Source of the DNA: an uncultured archaeon
Lineage (GTDB): Archaea > Altiarchaeota > Altiarchaeia > IMC4 > SCGC-AAA252-I15
DNA length: 48,653 nt
Direction of reading: 5' to 3'
Assembly: GCA_902384455.1 (NCBI GenBank)
Contig: CABMCB010000072.1
Coordinates: 1-48,653, forward strand
Shown here: in pieces, positions 32,707 through 41,043 of the stretch
Position numbering within the stretch: position 1 is the stretch's first letter
How the letters are laid out: each line of letters starts with the position of its first letter
Program-made: the position numbers and the translations under genes
Notes under the pieces: generated by a model
The model's input: the letters and a program-made list of their open reading frames with translations, nothing else
Database searches by the model: none
What the model was told of the DNA's origin: nothing

Positions 32707-33411
32707 TCAGCCCCAACCCTCAATCTTGATGTTCTCAGCCGGTACGCCAAGCTTCTCAAGAACAGTCTGGCATTCCTGGCACATCTTCATCATACCGCAG
32801 ACAAAAGCACGTTTGGGGCGGCCGTCCTGCGGAACGTATTTTTCGAGGATGCTTTGTACGTGGCCGCGGTCTCCTTTCCAGTTTTCGTCGCGGCTGCATA
32901 TGGGGTGGAATATGAAGTTGGGGTGTTTGGCGGTCAGTTCTTCTATTTCGTCTTTGAAGAGGAAGTCGCTTATGTACCTGAATCCGAAGAAGAGGTGGAC
33001 TTTTCCAGCGTGTCCTTTGGCGAGCAGGTCTTTGTATATTCCGCGCATGGGCGCTATGCCGGTGCCTGCGCCGATGAGGATGACGTCTGCGGTTTCTCCG
33101 TCAGGAACAGTGAAGTGGCCGAAAGGCCCGCTTATCTGCACTACGTCGCCTTTCTTTAGGTTGGATAAGTATTTGCCTGCTTTTCCGTCTGGGACGATTC
33201 TTATGCACAGTTCTATGGTGTTTTGCGACGGCGGGGAGGCGATGCTGTAGCTTCTTCGGGTGAGTGTGCCTTCAGCGTCGGTGAACTGTATCATGAGGAA
33301 TTGGCCTGCCTTGAATGTGAATGGTTTTTCGGGTGTTAAGGTGAAGAGAGTGTGGTCTTCGTTTAGTTTGGCGATGTCTGTTACCGTTGCTTTCTGGGGT
33401 TCAGGCGGCAT
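32707..33411 (-). CDS. Ferredoxin-NAD(P) reductase-like flavoprotein
   Basis: 234 residues. FAD-binding RRSYSIAS (about residues 51-58) and NAD(P)-binding GAGTGIAPMRGI, plus the C-terminal Cys-containing CGMMKMCQECQ. Ends EGWG, the usual FNR-type C-terminus. It moves electrons between NAD(P)H and an iron-sulfur or flavin partner, for example the ferredoxin reduced by the oxidoreductase at 18302-20994 (inference). Five bases after the endonuclease IV gene. Confidence 0.87.
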   Translation of the reverse strand: MPPEPQKATVTDIAKLNEDHTLFTLTPEKPFTFKAGQFLMIQFTDAEGTLTRRSYSIASPPSQNTIELCIRIVPDGKAGKYLSNLKKGDVVQISGPFGHFTVPDGETADVILIGAGTGIAPMRGIYKDLLAKGHAGKVHLFFGFRYISDFLFKDEIEELTAKHPNFIFHPICSRDENWKGDRGHVQSILEKYVPQDGRPKRAFVCGMMKMCQECQTVLEKLGVPAENIKIEGWG

Positions 33412-33416
33412 CTTTT

Positions 33417-34244
33417 TCAGAGTTTTTCGTATGTTCTCTTGAGGAGTAGTGCGTCGCCTTCGATGTTTGGGCTTTCGCAGACGACGACTCCGGATATGTT
33501 ATGTGTTTTGAGTATTTTAAGCAGAATCGGGTACTGCATGTCGCTTTCGTCAAGAAGCAGATGGTTTTTTTCCCCCTTATCGCCGTAGGCGATTCCCGAA
33601 AGGTGGGCGTGAAAAGACGAAAGCGCCCTACTCCCAAGCGCATCTTTAACCGCCGACACAACAGCCTCCCATTCCTGCTCCGTGTTGAATTTTCCGCCGC
33701 TTCTTGCGTGCAGGTGGCTGAAGTCAACGCAAGGCAGAACGTTGTCGAATTCGGCCGAAATCTGAAGCAGTTCCGTAAGACTTCCGAACTGCTTCGCTTT
33801 CCCTGTCGTTTCGGGGCGCAAAGTTACGTTTAAGCCTTCATCTGTGGCGGCCGCGGATATGTTTTTGAGGGTGTTTCTTATGTTTTCATACGTCTTCTGC
33901 GGGGTGTCTTTGAGGTAGAAACCGGGGTGAAAGACGACGCTTCCGCCTCCGCACTGGTCAAGCCGTCGGGCGGAAAGCAGTATCCGCTGTATGCTGGCCT
34001 CCTTCTTATCTTCTTCGACTGCGTTCAGGTTGACGTAATACGGCGCATGGCAGGATAATGTGACGCCGTGTTTTTTCGCTGCTGCCTTGACTTCCGGCGC
34101 CTTCTGCTCGGAGACGTTCACCGACTGGACGAATTCCAGTTCCATCGCATCAAGCCCTAACTCTCGGACTCTCTCTATCCCCCTGATGGTGTCGCGGGGT
34201 TCTGTTGAAAGGGGTATTCCTGCGGTTCCAAAAAGTAAGCTCAT
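33417..34244 (-). CDS. nfo: Endonuclease IV-like (AP endonuclease family 2)
   Basis: 275 residues, TIM barrel. Metal ligands typical of endonuclease IV are visible: His in LSCHAPYYVNL, His in VVFHPGFYL, Glu in LRPETTGK, Asp and His in PCVDFSHLHAR, His in SFHAHLSGI, and Glu in VVCESPN. It cuts DNA at abasic sites. The LRPETTGK form is common in archaea. Part of a minus-strand run with the flavin reductase. Confidence 0.9.
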   Translation of the reverse strand: MSLLFGTAGIPLSTEPRDTIRGIERVRELGLDAMELEFVQSVNVSEQKAPEVKAAAKKHGVTLSCHAPYYVNLNAVEEDKKEASIQRILLSARRLDQCGGGSVVFHPGFYLKDTPQKTYENIRNTLKNISAAATDEGLNVTLRPETTGKAKQFGSLTELLQISAEFDNVLPCVDFSHLHARSGGKFNTEQEWEAVVSAVKDALGSRALSSFHAHLSGIAYGDKGEKNHLLLDESDMQYPILLKILKTHNISGVVVCESPNIEGDALLLKRTYEKL

Positions 34245-34259
34245 GGAAAATCAACGTGT

Positions 34260-35696
34260 TCAGTCTGAAATCACGCTTGGACTGAAATCCTTCAGTAGGG
34301 TTAAAATGTTCGGTAAGTCAGTAACATTCTTGTTATACACTATCACCCAAAGAGACTGCTTGGAATCCAAAGCGTCCGAAGAAGCGATGCCGTCTGCGTT
34401 AGTCAAACGATACCTCAAATCCGCCAAACAAGTGGGGCAGTCGGTCTCAAGCCTCAAAGTGACCTGCGTATAATTCTCTGATACGCCCGCTATAATGGAA
34501 GTGGTCGTAGTCGCCTCGGCAGGCACCGTGTTGGTCACGACGCTAACCGGCAAAGATGCCTTCAGTAACTCTTCCTGCGACATTTTCACGGCCGCTATCT
34601 CGTCGTTCCAGAAGCCTTGGCCCCATTTGTCATCCACCGTCACGACCACCTTCAGAAGCGAGCAGTTGGTGAGGTCCTTTACCGCATAACCCTTTATGTT
34701 GCATGAAACCCTAAGCCTGTATTCGCCAATTACCGTCCTACCCCGCATGCTTTCTTTGCTGTAATAGTCCTTGCGGGCTCCGCGCCCAAGGAGGAAAAAG
34801 TTATCAACCGGCTTGTTGCCGCAAAACAGCTTAAAGTTGTCTATCGGGTTGTCCACCTGCCAAAGCTTAGTGCCAACGCCCCAGTCAGTGAGGTTAAGGA
34901 AGACGTCATTGAACTTCACGCTCGAACAATTCATGACCTCCATAACATCCACGCCGATGCTTCCGCACTCGCCACAAGGCCCGCCGCAGTCAATCCGCTG
35001 TTCCCCCTGATTCAAGACGCCGTCAAAACACGACGCATCCACTGTGGTAGTCGTAGTCGTTGAAACCAATGTTGTAGAAGTTGCCGGAGACAACCTATGC
35101 AGAACCGGCTGGCTGACTGTTGCGTTAATGGACGAACGAATCTTGCCGACAAAATCCGACACAGAACCCACCGCATTCTCCTCCATCCCAGCAATACCCC
35201 CCTCATGATAACCCTCAGCAGTCGGAAAAATGAAATAATAGCAGGCCACAAAAAACATAATCTGCATCACCAAAACCCCCGCAATCATCAAAGCATCCTG
35301 CTCAATAGAATACGACGCATCACCCTCCGGCCGCTCATCAAGCGCCGACTTAATCCAATACAAAACGTAAATCAAACCCAAAGTGAGAAAAAGACCGTTG
35401 AACTCCGTCACGGCCGGAACAAAAGAAATCCAGTCCGCGTTTAAAGCCCCTGAAATCAAGGCTGCCACGCTTGCAGCCAAGATGTAAGCGGAAGAGATGA
35501 ATCCGCCCTTAAGCCCAATCCAAGTCACCCTCTCCGCCGTAAACTCAGTCCTCCTTTTTATCCGGTGGTGAATGACATGCTTCTCATACTTGTCCAGAGA
35601 CTTCGCTATGTCATGGTGCACTCCCCACCCAAAAGACTTGCGATTAACGCGAGTCGCCGGCTTCTTAGCCCGCTTAACAGGTTGGCGCTTCTTCAT
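34260..35696 (-). CDS. Membrane protein with extracellular Cys-rich and HMA-like parts
   Basis: 478 residues from the ATG at 35694-35696. A basic cytoplasmic N-terminus (about 60 residues) is followed by three transmembrane helices, a Thr-rich linker, the motif CFDGVLNQGEQRIDCGGPCGEC (a Cys-rich module seen in many secreted proteins of microbes), a beta-rich middle part, and a C-terminal domain that starts LRLETDCPTCLADLRYRLTN. The CxxC and following pattern recall heavy-metal-associated domains. Function unknown; metal or redox sensing at the surface is possible. Confidence 0.68.
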   Translation of the reverse strand: MKKRQPVKRAKKPATRVNRKSFGWGVHHDIAKSLDKYEKHVIHHRIKRRTEFTAERVTWIGLKGGFISSAYILAASVAALISGALNADWISFVPAVTEFNGLFLTLGLIYVLYWIKSALDERPEGDASYSIEQDALMIAGVLVMQIMFFVACYYFIFPTAEGYHEGGIAGMEENAVGSVSDFVGKIRSSINATVSQPVLHRLSPATSTTLVSTTTTTTVDASCFDGVLNQGEQRIDCGGPCGECGSIGVDVMEVMNCSSVKFNDVFLNLTDWGVGTKLWQVDNPIDNFKLFCGNKPVDNFFLLGRGARKDYYSKESMRGRTVIGEYRLRVSCNIKGYAVKDLTNCSLLKVVVTVDDKWGQGFWNDEIAAVKMSQEELLKASLPVSVVTNTVPAEATTTTSIIAGVSENYTQVTLRLETDCPTCLADLRYRLTNADGIASSDALDSKQSLWVIVYNKNVTDLPNILTLLKDFSPSVISD

Positions 35697-35750
35697 CACA
35701 CTTGATTACCCACTAAGACCGCAAAACGGCCTAAACTACCGTCAACACCC

Positions 35751-35855
35751 CCGACCGGCGATACATCGGCTGTAAGGCCGGTTTCGTCGGAGAAATTCAT
35801 CCCAGTAAAAAGAAGGACGAGGCGGTTAAAAACGCTGAAACCGCCGTTACGGCGG
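35751..35855 (+). other. Structured intergenic element before glycosyltransferase
   Basis: The 183-base gap holds several stems: CCGA-CCGGC (35751-35759) with GCCGG (35777-35781) and TCGG (35787-35790); CCGCCG-TTA-CGGCGG (35841-35855); and GGCGGTT (35821-35827) with AACCGCC (35839-35845), which excludes the previous hairpin. Competing stems before a gene are the layout of an attenuator or riboswitch, but no known class is recognised and transcription of the region is not shown. Confidence 0.35.
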
Positions 35856-35879
35856 CATTAACGCAAACTTAGATATTTA

Positions 35880-36617
35880 ATGAATACTGACCATGTGAAA
35901 GTGATGGCCCCCCTTGCGACTGTAGTCATACCAGTCCTGAACGAAGAAAAGTACCTTCCCCTGTGCCTAAAGAGCTTAGGCGCACAGACCGTAGGGAAAG
36001 AAAACATTGAGGTCATAGTCGTAGACAGCGGAAGCACGGATAAAACAGTGGACGTAGCCCAAGAATGGGGGGCACGCGTCATAATGGGGGAAAAAAGCAT
36101 ACCCCTCAACCGCCAAAAAGGAACGGACGCCGCCTCAACCGAAATAGTCTTATCAACAGACGCAGACTGCATCCACCCCCCAGACTGGATTGAACGGATG
36201 CTTAAACACCTTGCAGACGAAAAAGTGCTCGCCGTATCCGGCCCCACAAAACCCATACCTGAGGAATCAATTTGGCTGGACAAAGCCTGCTACTTCATCG
36301 GAAACCTCACACTCCTGCTCCTGCACCGCCTCTTCAAGAAAAGCTGGTTTAGAGGAAGCAACAGCGCCTACCGCAAACAAGCAATAAAAAAAGCGGGCGG
36401 ATACAACCTGACCCTTAAGGCCCGCGAAGACAGCGACCTCTCAAGCCGCATAGACAAACTGGGCAAAACAAAATTCGACTGGAACATCGTCGTCTACACA
36501 AGCATGCGCCGCCGAAAAAACCAAGGATGGCTAAAGACCCTGCGATACTACGTAGACACGCCAATCCACCTAATAACCGGCAAAGTCTACTACAAAAAAG
36601 CAGAAGACAAAGAATAA
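35880..36617 (+). CDS. Glycosyltransferase family 2
   Basis: 245 residues, GT-A fold. VVIPVLNEEKYLPLCLKSL at the start, nucleotide-binding VVDSGSTDKT, the metal-binding DAD in STDADCIHP, and WFRGSNSAYRK further on; a hydrophobic patch near residue 140-150 may be a membrane contact. It adds sugars to a lipid or protein. The acidic residue pair ARED supplies the likely catalytic Asp/Glu. A later in-frame ATG (35904) is possible. Confidence 0.88.
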   Translation: MNTDHVKVMAPLATVVIPVLNEEKYLPLCLKSLGAQTVGKENIEVIVVDSGSTDKTVDVAQEWGARVIMGEKSIPLNRQKGTDAASTEIVLSTDADCIHPPDWIERMLKHLADEKVLAVSGPTKPIPEESIWLDKACYFIGNLTLLLLHRLFKKSWFRGSNSAYRKQAIKKAGGYNLTLKAREDSDLSSRIDKLGKTKFDWNIVVYTSMRRRKNQGWLKTLRYYVDTPIHLITGKVYYKKAEDKE

Positions 36618-36666
36618 CCGCATTATACCCCCTATTTATCGAACAAACTCCTCGTAATTAACCGCA

Positions 36667-38430
36667 ATGCCAGCTCCCGCCACCCCCTATGTAAAAGGCT
36701 CGACAAACACCTCATCACCCCTCCTAGAACCCAAAGAAATAGAACCAATAGAAAAAAACCTCTTCACCAGAGTCTGGCTCACCCGATTCAGACCATTCGG
36801 CGTAGACGCCCAGCCCATAGTGGAGCCGGCTGAAGCTGCCTTAAGAGGACATTCACCCGCAGAAGTAATCACCATAAAAGACTTAGGCCAATGGGACTCC
36901 CCCCTGTTAACCGACAGAAACCAGCTGAAAGCGGGCATTATAGGCGTAGAAGTCAAAACTAGAGAGCAACTTGAACTGGAAGAAGTCCTCCTAGACCGAC
37001 AGTCGACAATAAGCGAACGATTCACCGCCCTAAAAGGCCTCATGACTCTCGTCGAAGAAGGAAAGATAGTCCCACCAAAACCCATCCCAGAAAGCAACAA
37101 CCACATACACACATGGGCCTCATTCAGCCCCTACTCGCCTGCGGCCGCAGTCTGGGCGTCATACCTTGCAGGCCTAGAAGTCACTGGAATAATAGACCAC
37201 GACACAATCGCAGGAAACTACGAATTCATGGAGGCGGCGCGAATCTGCAAAATCAAGGCCACAAACGGATTCGAGTTGCGCACCAACGCAGGAGACGACC
37301 CCGAACTTAAGGGGCTAGTATGGAACTACCCCGGAATGCCGGGGGTAATCTACTTCCTCGCCCACGCCATACCTGAAGGCCGCCTAAGCGAATTCCAGAC
37401 TGAAATAATAGACGGCATACACGAAGCCAAAGACCGCCGAAACCGCACTATGATCGAAGGCGGAGTGTTCAGAGGCCTATACGACGGAGTGGAGCGGGAC
37501 ATAGAATGCAAGGGCGTAAACGGCCTGCTTACTGAAATGGGCGCTGGATTCACAATAGACTACGACAGAGACGTAGTGCCCCTGACATTCAAAGAAGGCG
37601 ACAGCAGTGAGCACACGGAAAACTCCACAGACCGCCACATCATGCTTGCTGTAGCCCGGAAAATAAACGAAAACGTGCCCCCCGAAGCAAGAGCAGAATT
37701 CTTAACGCGGCTGTTCGGAAGGCCCCTGTCCGATAAGGAAGTGAAAATGATGGGCAACGAAGAGGACTTCAAAGACCTGCTTAGGGCCGGACTACTCAAG
37801 CCGAAAAGCGAAAAAACGCCTAACTCCGTCCTAATAAACCCCGACGAAAGGGAATGCCCCAACATAAAGGAAGTCTCCGCAAAAATCAAGAAACTCGGCG
37901 GCATACCCGTCTACGCATACCTAGGCGACCCCACATGCCAGGAAGAACAAAACCTAGAGAAAATAGTCCAATACCTCGCAGACTCCGGAGTCGAAGGCAT
38001 AGCACTAATGCCCCACAGAAACACCCCAGAACAAATAGAACGCATCTCAAAACTAGCAAACAAATACGGACTACTAGTAATATCCGGCGTAGACATAAAC
38101 CGCCCAGAACAACCACTAATACACCACCGCGCCAAAGCCGAAGACTACCCAGAATTCAGAACCGCAGCAAACGCCATGATAGGCCACGAAAGAATGAGCG
38201 TATTTGGGGACTGCGGCTTCCTAAGCGACACACTAGCAACAGCCATCCCAGACCGCGTCCAACGGCTGCAATTCCTCGCCAAAGTAGGCCGCCTAAAAGG
38301 AATAAGCGAAGACTCAATACACGCGCTCTCAAGCAAACCCCCCGAAGAAGTCATAAGACTGATAGACGCAGGCCTAAGAGAGTTAGGCGATGCCAGACTA
38401 TACGACGCGGAATTAAGAGTTGCCGCCTAA
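36667..38430 (+). CDS. Large PHP-domain protein
   Basis: 587 residues. The PHP metal-binding motifs are HIHTW (146-150) and IDHDT (176-180), with later GFELRT and LMPHRN giving further ligands. PHP proteins are metal-dependent phosphoesterases or polymerase-associated domains. About 140 residues precede the PHP part and include no known domain; the C-terminal part after 500 is helical. Codons become very A/C-rich from about 37850. The substrate is unknown. Confidence 0.8.
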   Translation: MPAPATPYVKGSTNTSSPLLEPKEIEPIEKNLFTRVWLTRFRPFGVDAQPIVEPAEAALRGHSPAEVITIKDLGQWDSPLLTDRNQLKAGIIGVEVKTREQLELEEVLLDRQSTISERFTALKGLMTLVEEGKIVPPKPIPESNNHIHTWASFSPYSPAAAVWASYLAGLEVTGIIDHDTIAGNYEFMEAARICKIKATNGFELRTNAGDDPELKGLVWNYPGMPGVIYFLAHAIPEGRLSEFQTEIIDGIHEAKDRRNRTMIEGGVFRGLYDGVERDIECKGVNGLLTEMGAGFTIDYDRDVVPLTFKEGDSSEHTENSTDRHIMLAVARKINENVPPEARAEFLTRLFGRPLSDKEVKMMGNEEDFKDLLRAGLLKPKSEKTPNSVLINPDERECPNIKEVSAKIKKLGGIPVYAYLGDPTCQEEQNLEKIVQYLADSGVEGIALMPHRNTPEQIERISKLANKYGLLVISGVDINRPEQPLIHHRAKAEDYPEFRTAANAMIGHERMSVFGDCGFLSDTLATAIPDRVQRLQFLAKVGRLKGISEDSIHALSSKPPEEVIRLIDAGLRELGDARLYDAELRVAA

Positions 38431-38438
38431 AAACCCCT

Positions 38439-39026
38439 CTACTGCGTGAAGTTGAAATCCACTTTAGGCGCGTTTTCAGCTCCTGTAGACGCTTCAAAGT
38501 AAGCGTGGGGCCCTAGTCCTGCGATTCCTGCGACGAAGCTTGCGGGGAAAGTGCGTATTTTGGCGTTATACTCCCGTGCGGCGTCGTTGTACCTCATCCT
38601 TTCGACGCTGATTCGGTTTTCAGTCCCTGAAAGCTCATCCTGCAATCTAAGGAACTGCTGGTCAGACTTCAAGTTAGGATAATTCTCCGCGACAAGAAGA
38701 AGCCGCGCGATGGCGCCGTCAAGGCCGTTTGCCGCGTTGACTTTTTCGTCCACCGTCTTGGCGTTCTGCCACTGGCTTCTTAACGCGGTAACCTCAGTGA
38801 GCGTAGATTTCTCGAAGTCTGCGTAACCTTGGGCTACGGAAACAAGATTGGGAATCAAGTCCGCCCTCCTCTGATAAACCACTTCGACCTGCTGCCACTG
38901 CGCCTTTACTCCTTCATCCATATTCACAAGAGTGTTGTACGTGCTCCAAACGTAAAGCAGCGGAATGAAAGCGAAAACAAACAAGACTGCGACAACGCCC
39001 AAAATAACCAAAACCTTATTATCCAT
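38439..39026 (-). CDS. lemA: LemA family protein
   Basis: 195 residues from the ATG at 39024-39026; the frame to 39107 overlaps the small Gly-rich gene and a TATA-like CTTAAATAC lies 25-34 bases before this start. N-terminal membrane helix, then the LemA coiled coil with NLVSVAQGYADFEKSTLTEV and TENRISVERMRYNDAAREYN. LemA often sits next to a TPM-domain protein, as here. Role in the envelope, not well defined. Confidence 0.92.
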   Translation of the reverse strand: MDNKVLVILGVVAVLFVFAFIPLLYVWSTYNTLVNMDEGVKAQWQQVEVVYQRRADLIPNLVSVAQGYADFEKSTLTEVTALRSQWQNAKTVDEKVNAANGLDGAIARLLLVAENYPNLKSDQQFLRLQDELSGTENRISVERMRYNDAAREYNAKIRTFPASFVAGIAGLGPHAYFEASTGAENAPKVDFNFTQ

Positions 39027-39060
39027 GCTACAAAATGAGGCACAGGAAGTATTTAAGCCG

Positions 39061-39279
39061 CTACCACCTGCCGCCTGCTCCTCCCCCTCCGCTGCGACCA
39101 CCTCCAAAGGCGCGGCCGCCGCTTACTGCCCTATTTTTTCCTCCGACCCACTGGCGCATTAATGCGATTAATGTCAGTGCTGCGATTCCTACGGAAAGAA
39201 TCTGCCAGTCGTCTATAAAATAAGCCCAAATGACTGTTACTGCGGCGCAAATCAGAAGAAATGAAGTGGGCCTCACCAT
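39061..39279 (-). CDS. Small membrane protein with a Gly-rich tail ending GRW
   Basis: 72 residues: two short hydrophobic helices (about 6-22 and 28-42) followed by GGGRSGGGGAGGRW. The same kind of tail ends the TPM-domain protein encoded just upstream (SGGGGASGRW), and its ATG overlaps that gene's stop by seven bases (ATGGTGA). It may be a partner that shares an anchoring or interaction signal. No family recognised. Confidence 0.6.
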   Translation of the reverse strand: MVRPTSFLLICAAVTVIWAYFIDDWQILSVGIAALTLIALMRQWVGGKNRAVSGGRAFGGGRSGGGGAGGRW

Positions 39280-40013
39280 CTGCCGCTTGCTCCTCCCCCG
39301 CCGCTATGTCCTCCCCCGAATCCGCCAAATCCGCCTCCTCCGAAACCTCCGCTGCTTCTTCCGCCGCCGAATCCTCCATTACGGATTATTCCTCCGCCAG
39401 GTCCTCCGCCGTATTTGATTGAGAGGAAGATTATCAAAAAGACTACTCCGAATATTACGAGTATGACGATAATCGTAATTACGACATCTGTCGTTGTTTC
39501 AGGAGACTCCTCCAATCCGACCTCAGGCGTGCCCTCCCCTGATACATACGCCTGAATCTGCTGCGCAGCGCCTCTAAAGCCGCCGTAATAGTCGCCTCCC
39601 TTAAAGGCCGGCGCAATAACCTGCCTTATGATGTCGCCCGCGCGGGCGTCGGTTACGACCGGTTCTAGGCCGTATCCTACTTCTATTCTGACTTGTCTGT
39701 CTGTTATTGAGGCGAGTATTAGGATTCCGTTGTCTTTCTTTTTTTCTCCTATGCCCCATTTTTCGAAGAGTTTGACTGCTGCTGTTTCTATTGTTTCCGT
39801 GGGCGGTAGCTCTTTTATGGTGACTATTGCTATTTGGGTTCCGTTGTTGTCTTTTATTGATGTTAGGTATTGTTCTAGGTCGTTTCTTTGTTGGGGCGTC
39901 ATGACTTGGGCGTAGTCGTTGACGTATCCCGTCGGAGTCAGGATTTTTATGTCTTCGGCGCTTGCGTAGGATGCCAGAATAAGCAGTACTGTCAGGGCTG
40001 CGAGTTTCTTCAC
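39273..40013 (-). CDS. TPM-domain membrane protein (YgcG-like)
   Basis: 246 residues. The GTG start (40011-40013) gives the clean signal MKKLAALTVLLILASYASA and a TATA-like GATATTAA 25 bases upstream; a TTG at 40046 is less likely. TPM domain about residues 25-165 (PTGYVNDYAQVMTPQQRNDL, then RQVRIEVGYGLEPVVTDARA). A transmembrane helix follows, then a Gly-rich tail ending HSGGGGASGRW. TPM proteins have been called phosphatases or photosystem repair factors; here, next to lemA, an envelope role is likely. Confidence 0.9.
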   Translation of the reverse strand: MKKLAALTVLLILASYASAEDIKILTPTGYVNDYAQVMTPQQRNDLEQYLTSIKDNNGTQIAIVTIKELPPTETIETAAVKLFEKWGIGEKKKDNGILILASITDRQVRIEVGYGLEPVVTDARAGDIIRQVIAPAFKGGDYYGGFRGAAQQIQAYVSGEGTPEVGLEESPETTTDVVITIIVILVIFGVVFLIIFLSIKYGGGPGGGIIRNGGFGGGRSSGGFGGGGFGGFGGGHSGGGGASGRW

Positions 40014-40061
40014 GTTTAATTGATTGTTGATGGGGGTTAATATCAATGCTTTTTTCTGGTT

Positions 40062-40223
40062 GTGTCATGGATCGTATGGTCTGCCGCTTGCGGTAAACGT
40101 CTATCTGGCGTGCAATACGGCGCAGTAAGGCCTTTTTCTTTGGCGCTTTTGCTTGGTTTGCTTGTCTTGTCTGCTACCTTTTTGGTGTGGAAAAAGAGAA
40201 ACTATTTAAAGAGTCATGACTAA
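40062..40223 (+). CDS. Possible small membrane protein
   Basis: 54-codon frame, GTG start at 40062, stop TAA at 40221. The protein ends with a hydrophobic helix (SLALLLGLLVLSATFLVW) and KKRNYLKSHD, a positive-inside tail. G/T-rich codon use matches other genes in part. No Shine-Dalgarno, no homology known to me, and its end overlaps the promoter of the next gene. It may be a chance frame. Confidence 0.35.
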   Translation: MSWIVWSAACGKRLSGVQYGAVRPFSLALLLGLLVLSATFLVWKKRNYLKSHD

Positions 40224-40241
40224 CTTGATAATAGTCATGAC
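40203..40241 (+). promoter_or_regulatory. Promoter and twin GTCATGAC operators
   Basis: TATA-like TATTTAAA (40203-40210) is followed by two identical palindromes, AGTCATGAC at 40212-40220 and 40233-40241, 21 bases apart. The second spans the likely ATG of the regulator gene (40237). The layout between TATA box and start suggests autorepression. Confidence 0.7.
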
Positions 40242-40770
40242 AGATGTGATTCGCCCCCCTGTATCAGACACAGAAACATTCGACCACGCATACACAAACA
40301 TACTTGAAACGCCGGAAATAAAAGCCGTCGAAAGCATATTCAAAAGCAAAACACCCGAAGAATCATTCCGCGCCGCGCTAACCCTCGCCGCAGCATTCAC
40401 CCAAATAAACGAAAACTCCCGAAAAAACAACCTCGTATTCAGGCAAATAAACGCCAAACTAGACCGCCTCCAACTGCTTTCTGAAAAAATCGACACGCTC
40501 AACGAACAACTCTCAGAAATCACCGAAAGACTCGACGCAATAGAAGCAGCCGCACCCCGCGAACACAACAGTCCGGAACTGTCAGAGCGCGACATGGAAG
40601 TCCTCGATTACGTAAAATCAAACAAAAGAGTCTGCGCCGAGGACCTGCAAGAAAAATTCGAATACAAAGGCAGAAACGCCGCAAGCGCGCGCCTACACAA
40701 ACTATTCCGCGAAAACAAGCTGGAAAAAGTATACTCCGGCAGGAAAGTTTACTACCAAATCAAGGAATAA
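40237..40770 (+). CDS. Winged-helix regulator with a coiled coil
   Basis: 177 residues from the ATG at 40237; an ATG at 40216 is in frame but lies in the operator. The middle is a coiled coil (LDRLQLLSEKIDTLNEQLSEI, about 75-105), and the C-terminal 60 residues are a winged helix (LSERDMEVLDYVKSNKRVCA, GRNAASARLHKLFRENKLEK). It likely binds DNA as a dimer or tetramer. The two GTCATGAC sites at its own start suggest autoregulation. Ends convergent with the deacetylase gene across a hairpin-rich gap. Confidence 0.8.
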   Translation: MTDVIRPPVSDTETFDHAYTNILETPEIKAVESIFKSKTPEESFRAALTLAAAFTQINENSRKNNLVFRQINAKLDRLQLLSEKIDTLNEQLSEITERLDAIEAAAPREHNSPELSERDMEVLDYVKSNKRVCAEDLQEKFEYKGRNAASARLHKLFRENKLEKVYSGRKVYYQIKE

Positions 40771-40798
40771 GAATCAGTACATCACCCCAACCACCCCC

Positions 40799-41030
40799 CC
40801 ACCCCCAGCCGGCCCCCACTGGCTGGGGGTGGACATGCTAACCCACAAGCGCTAAACGCAAAAAGCGGGAAGCGCTATAGACCCACCACCCAATACACCC
40901 ACCCGCGGGCTAAAAATCGCGGGTGGTCATGCTCGCCACAAAAAAGGAGGACGAAGGCGAGAGTTCCTCGCCGCGTCAAAAAAGACGCGGTAATCAGCCA
41001 ATCACCCGCGCCCCCGCCAAAAAGCGGGGG
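40799..41030. other. Array of six GC-rich hairpins between convergent genes
   Basis: Stems seen: CCACCCCCAGCC/GGCTGGGGGTGG (40799-40810 and 40821-40832, 12 pairs); AGCGCT/AGCGCT (40848, 40871); CCACCCGCG/CGCGGGTGG (40899-40907 and 40918-40926); GGCGAG/CTCGCC (40956-40961 and 40967-40972), with a second CTCGCC at 40932; CCGCGTC/GACGCGG (40971-40977 and 40984-40990) with an A6 loop; CCCCCGC/GCGGGGG (41011-41017 and 41024-41030). After the first and third stems a related unit occurs: GTGGACATGCT...CCAC and GTGGTCATGCT...CCAC. It is far richer in structure than a terminator needs. Could be an ncRNA, a mobile-element relic or an element of unknown type. Confidence 0.6.
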
Positions 41031-41043
41031 TGCTGGGAAAAAC

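Noticed and set aside
35751..35790. tRNA or C/D-box RNA
   Set aside because: No cloverleaf, anticodon stem or clear C and D boxes; only hairpins were seen.
37854..38516. 220-codon open frame overlapping the PHP gene
   Set aside because: Arg/Thr-rich shadow of the A/C-rich end of the PHP gene, also crossing the end of lemA.
40799..41030. CRISPR array
   Set aside because: The stems differ in sequence and size, and there are no regular identical repeats with spacers.
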